Source: JBAZYZ01 sp964366065 (GTDB lineage Bacteria > Patescibacteriota > Minisyncoccia > Phycocordibacterales > VMEP01). Taken from it: a stretch of DNA of 6,595 bases. Shown in pieces: positions 5,988 to 6,595 of the stretch (position 1 is its first letter; the number at the start of each line of letters is the position of its first letter). The notes below the pieces were generated by a model. The model searched no databases, had not been told where the DNA came from, and saw only the letters and a program-made list of their open reading frames with translations. A program made the position numbers and the translations under genes. The DNA lies in assembly GCA_964366065.1 (NCBI GenBank), contig CAYISF010000033.1:1-6595 (forward strand). Reading direction: 5' to 3'.

Positions 5988-6595
5988 TGCTTGACGCTAA
6001 AACACTTGATGAATTTACAAGGAAAGCGAACCATGCACACCAGCAGTTTTGCGTTTGGGTGTATGCGAATAATGAATTTGCGAAACATCAGGAGGAATGG
6101 AATCAAATAGCCGAGCCAAGAAAACTTTTTAGAACAGAAGAGTTTTCGCGAGACAATGGGTGTAGGTATAAAAATTTTTGGGATGTCGTTATCCCATCGC
6201 TTCAACACAGTTGGATTTTGTCGTTGATTCGGCTATTTGATCCGGCCTACTATTCTCGCGACAAGAAAAAGGACAAACCGCGGTTGTCTTTGGAATACAT
6301 ATTAGAATTACTTGGTGATGTCTCTCTCGCGCAATCAATTCGCAACAGAATTAAAAAATGCGATACTACGATTCAATCCCTAAAGACACAGCGAGACAAT
6401 TTTCTTGCCCACAATGACGTTCATTTCAAAAGTACAAAGATTGAGGCGGGCGTAGAGAATTTGTTTGAAGAACTTGATAACGCCATTTCTGATATAAAGC
6501 GTTGTAAACCACATCTTCAAAACTGCAACAACATCAATTTGAAATATACGGAAATTTTGTCTCGCTGTGGTGTTGATGAGATTTTTGAGGCATTA
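5987..6595 (+). CDS. HEPN-domain protein, AbiU2-like (3' end beyond the window)
   Basis: An open frame of 203 codons running off the right edge. It begins at ATG 5987, sharing one base with the protease stop (TAATG). Residues 64-85, 'FWDVVIPSLQHSWILSLIRLFD', then 'RLSLEYILELLGD' (99-111), and then QRDNFLAHND (135-144) match the layout of the HEPN_AbiU2 group (PF18734). The signature R-x5-H (Arg136, His142) is the active site by which many HEPN proteins cut RNA. The product is predicted cytoplasmic and helical, with no signal peptide. Lactococcal AbiU2 is encoded next to the phage-resistance gene abiU1. By analogy this is a candidate RNase toxin or defence effector, controlled by the XRE gene and perhaps acted on by the protease. 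It is AT-richer than the GH130 genes (sample 6181-6240: 26 G/C of 60; 2101-2160: 32 of 60), though the samples are small. Confidence 0.75.
   Translation, partial: MLDAKTLDEFTRKANHAHQQFCVWVYANNEFAKHQEEWNQIAEPRKLFRTEEFSRDNGCRYKNFWDVVIPSLQHSWILSLIRLFDPAYYSRDKKKDKPRLSLEYILELLGDVSLAQSIRNRIKKCDTTIQSLKTQRDNFLAHNDVHFKSTKIEAGVENLFEELDNAISDIKRCKPHLQNCNNINLKYTEILSRCGVDEIFEAL

Noticed and set aside
5966..6208. 80-aa open frame on the - strand over the protease/HEPN junction
   Set aside because: It is antisense to two genes with clear family motifs and has no recognisable domain.

Overview
The window most likely comes from a Candidate Phyla Radiation (Patescibacteria, Parcubacteria-like) genome. This is inferred from gene content, not from a marker gene. 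The signs are a lysine-glycine-phenylalanine N-terminus followed by IQIPILIAII on a membrane-anchored protease, a C-terminal 'SPKLNTC' segment in the same protein, small PH1107-type glycosidases in tandem, and start codons that mostly lack a well-placed Shine-Dalgarno. TGA works as a stop here (XRE gene), so the Gracilibacteria/Absconditabacteria code does not apply.

Layout. Positions 154-3214 (+) hold two adjacent genes, 7 nt apart, encoding three GH130-type five-bladed propeller domains: one single-domain protein with a basic N-terminal tail, and one two-domain fusion whose first domain has lost two histidines that the other two domains keep. A perfect 15-bp hairpin at 3292-3328 separates this pair from a convergent gene for a small four-helix membrane protein (3352-3807, -), which has a good extended -10 promoter.

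About 690 bp without a gene (3808-4500) lie between that gene and a rightward operon. This gap is dense in inverted repeats: at least six hairpins, including perfect arms of 18 and 20 bp and a nested palindrome about 175 nt across, plus short direct repeats that suggest decayed copies of one element. The gap lies between divergent genes, so these hairpins are not simple terminators.

From 4501 to the right edge is a tightly overlapped three-gene operon: an XRE-family repressor (73 aa), a membrane-anchored trypsin-like serine protease without a visible PDZ domain (422 aa), and a HEPN-domain protein resembling AbiU2 (at least 203 aa, cut by the window edge). The junctions are ATGA and TAATG, with no Shine-Dalgarno at either, so translation is probably coupled. 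A dyad lies over the XRE start codon. Regulator + protease + probable HEPN ribonuclease is the most interesting feature: it looks like a toxin-antitoxin or phage-defence module, but no function can be proved from sequence.
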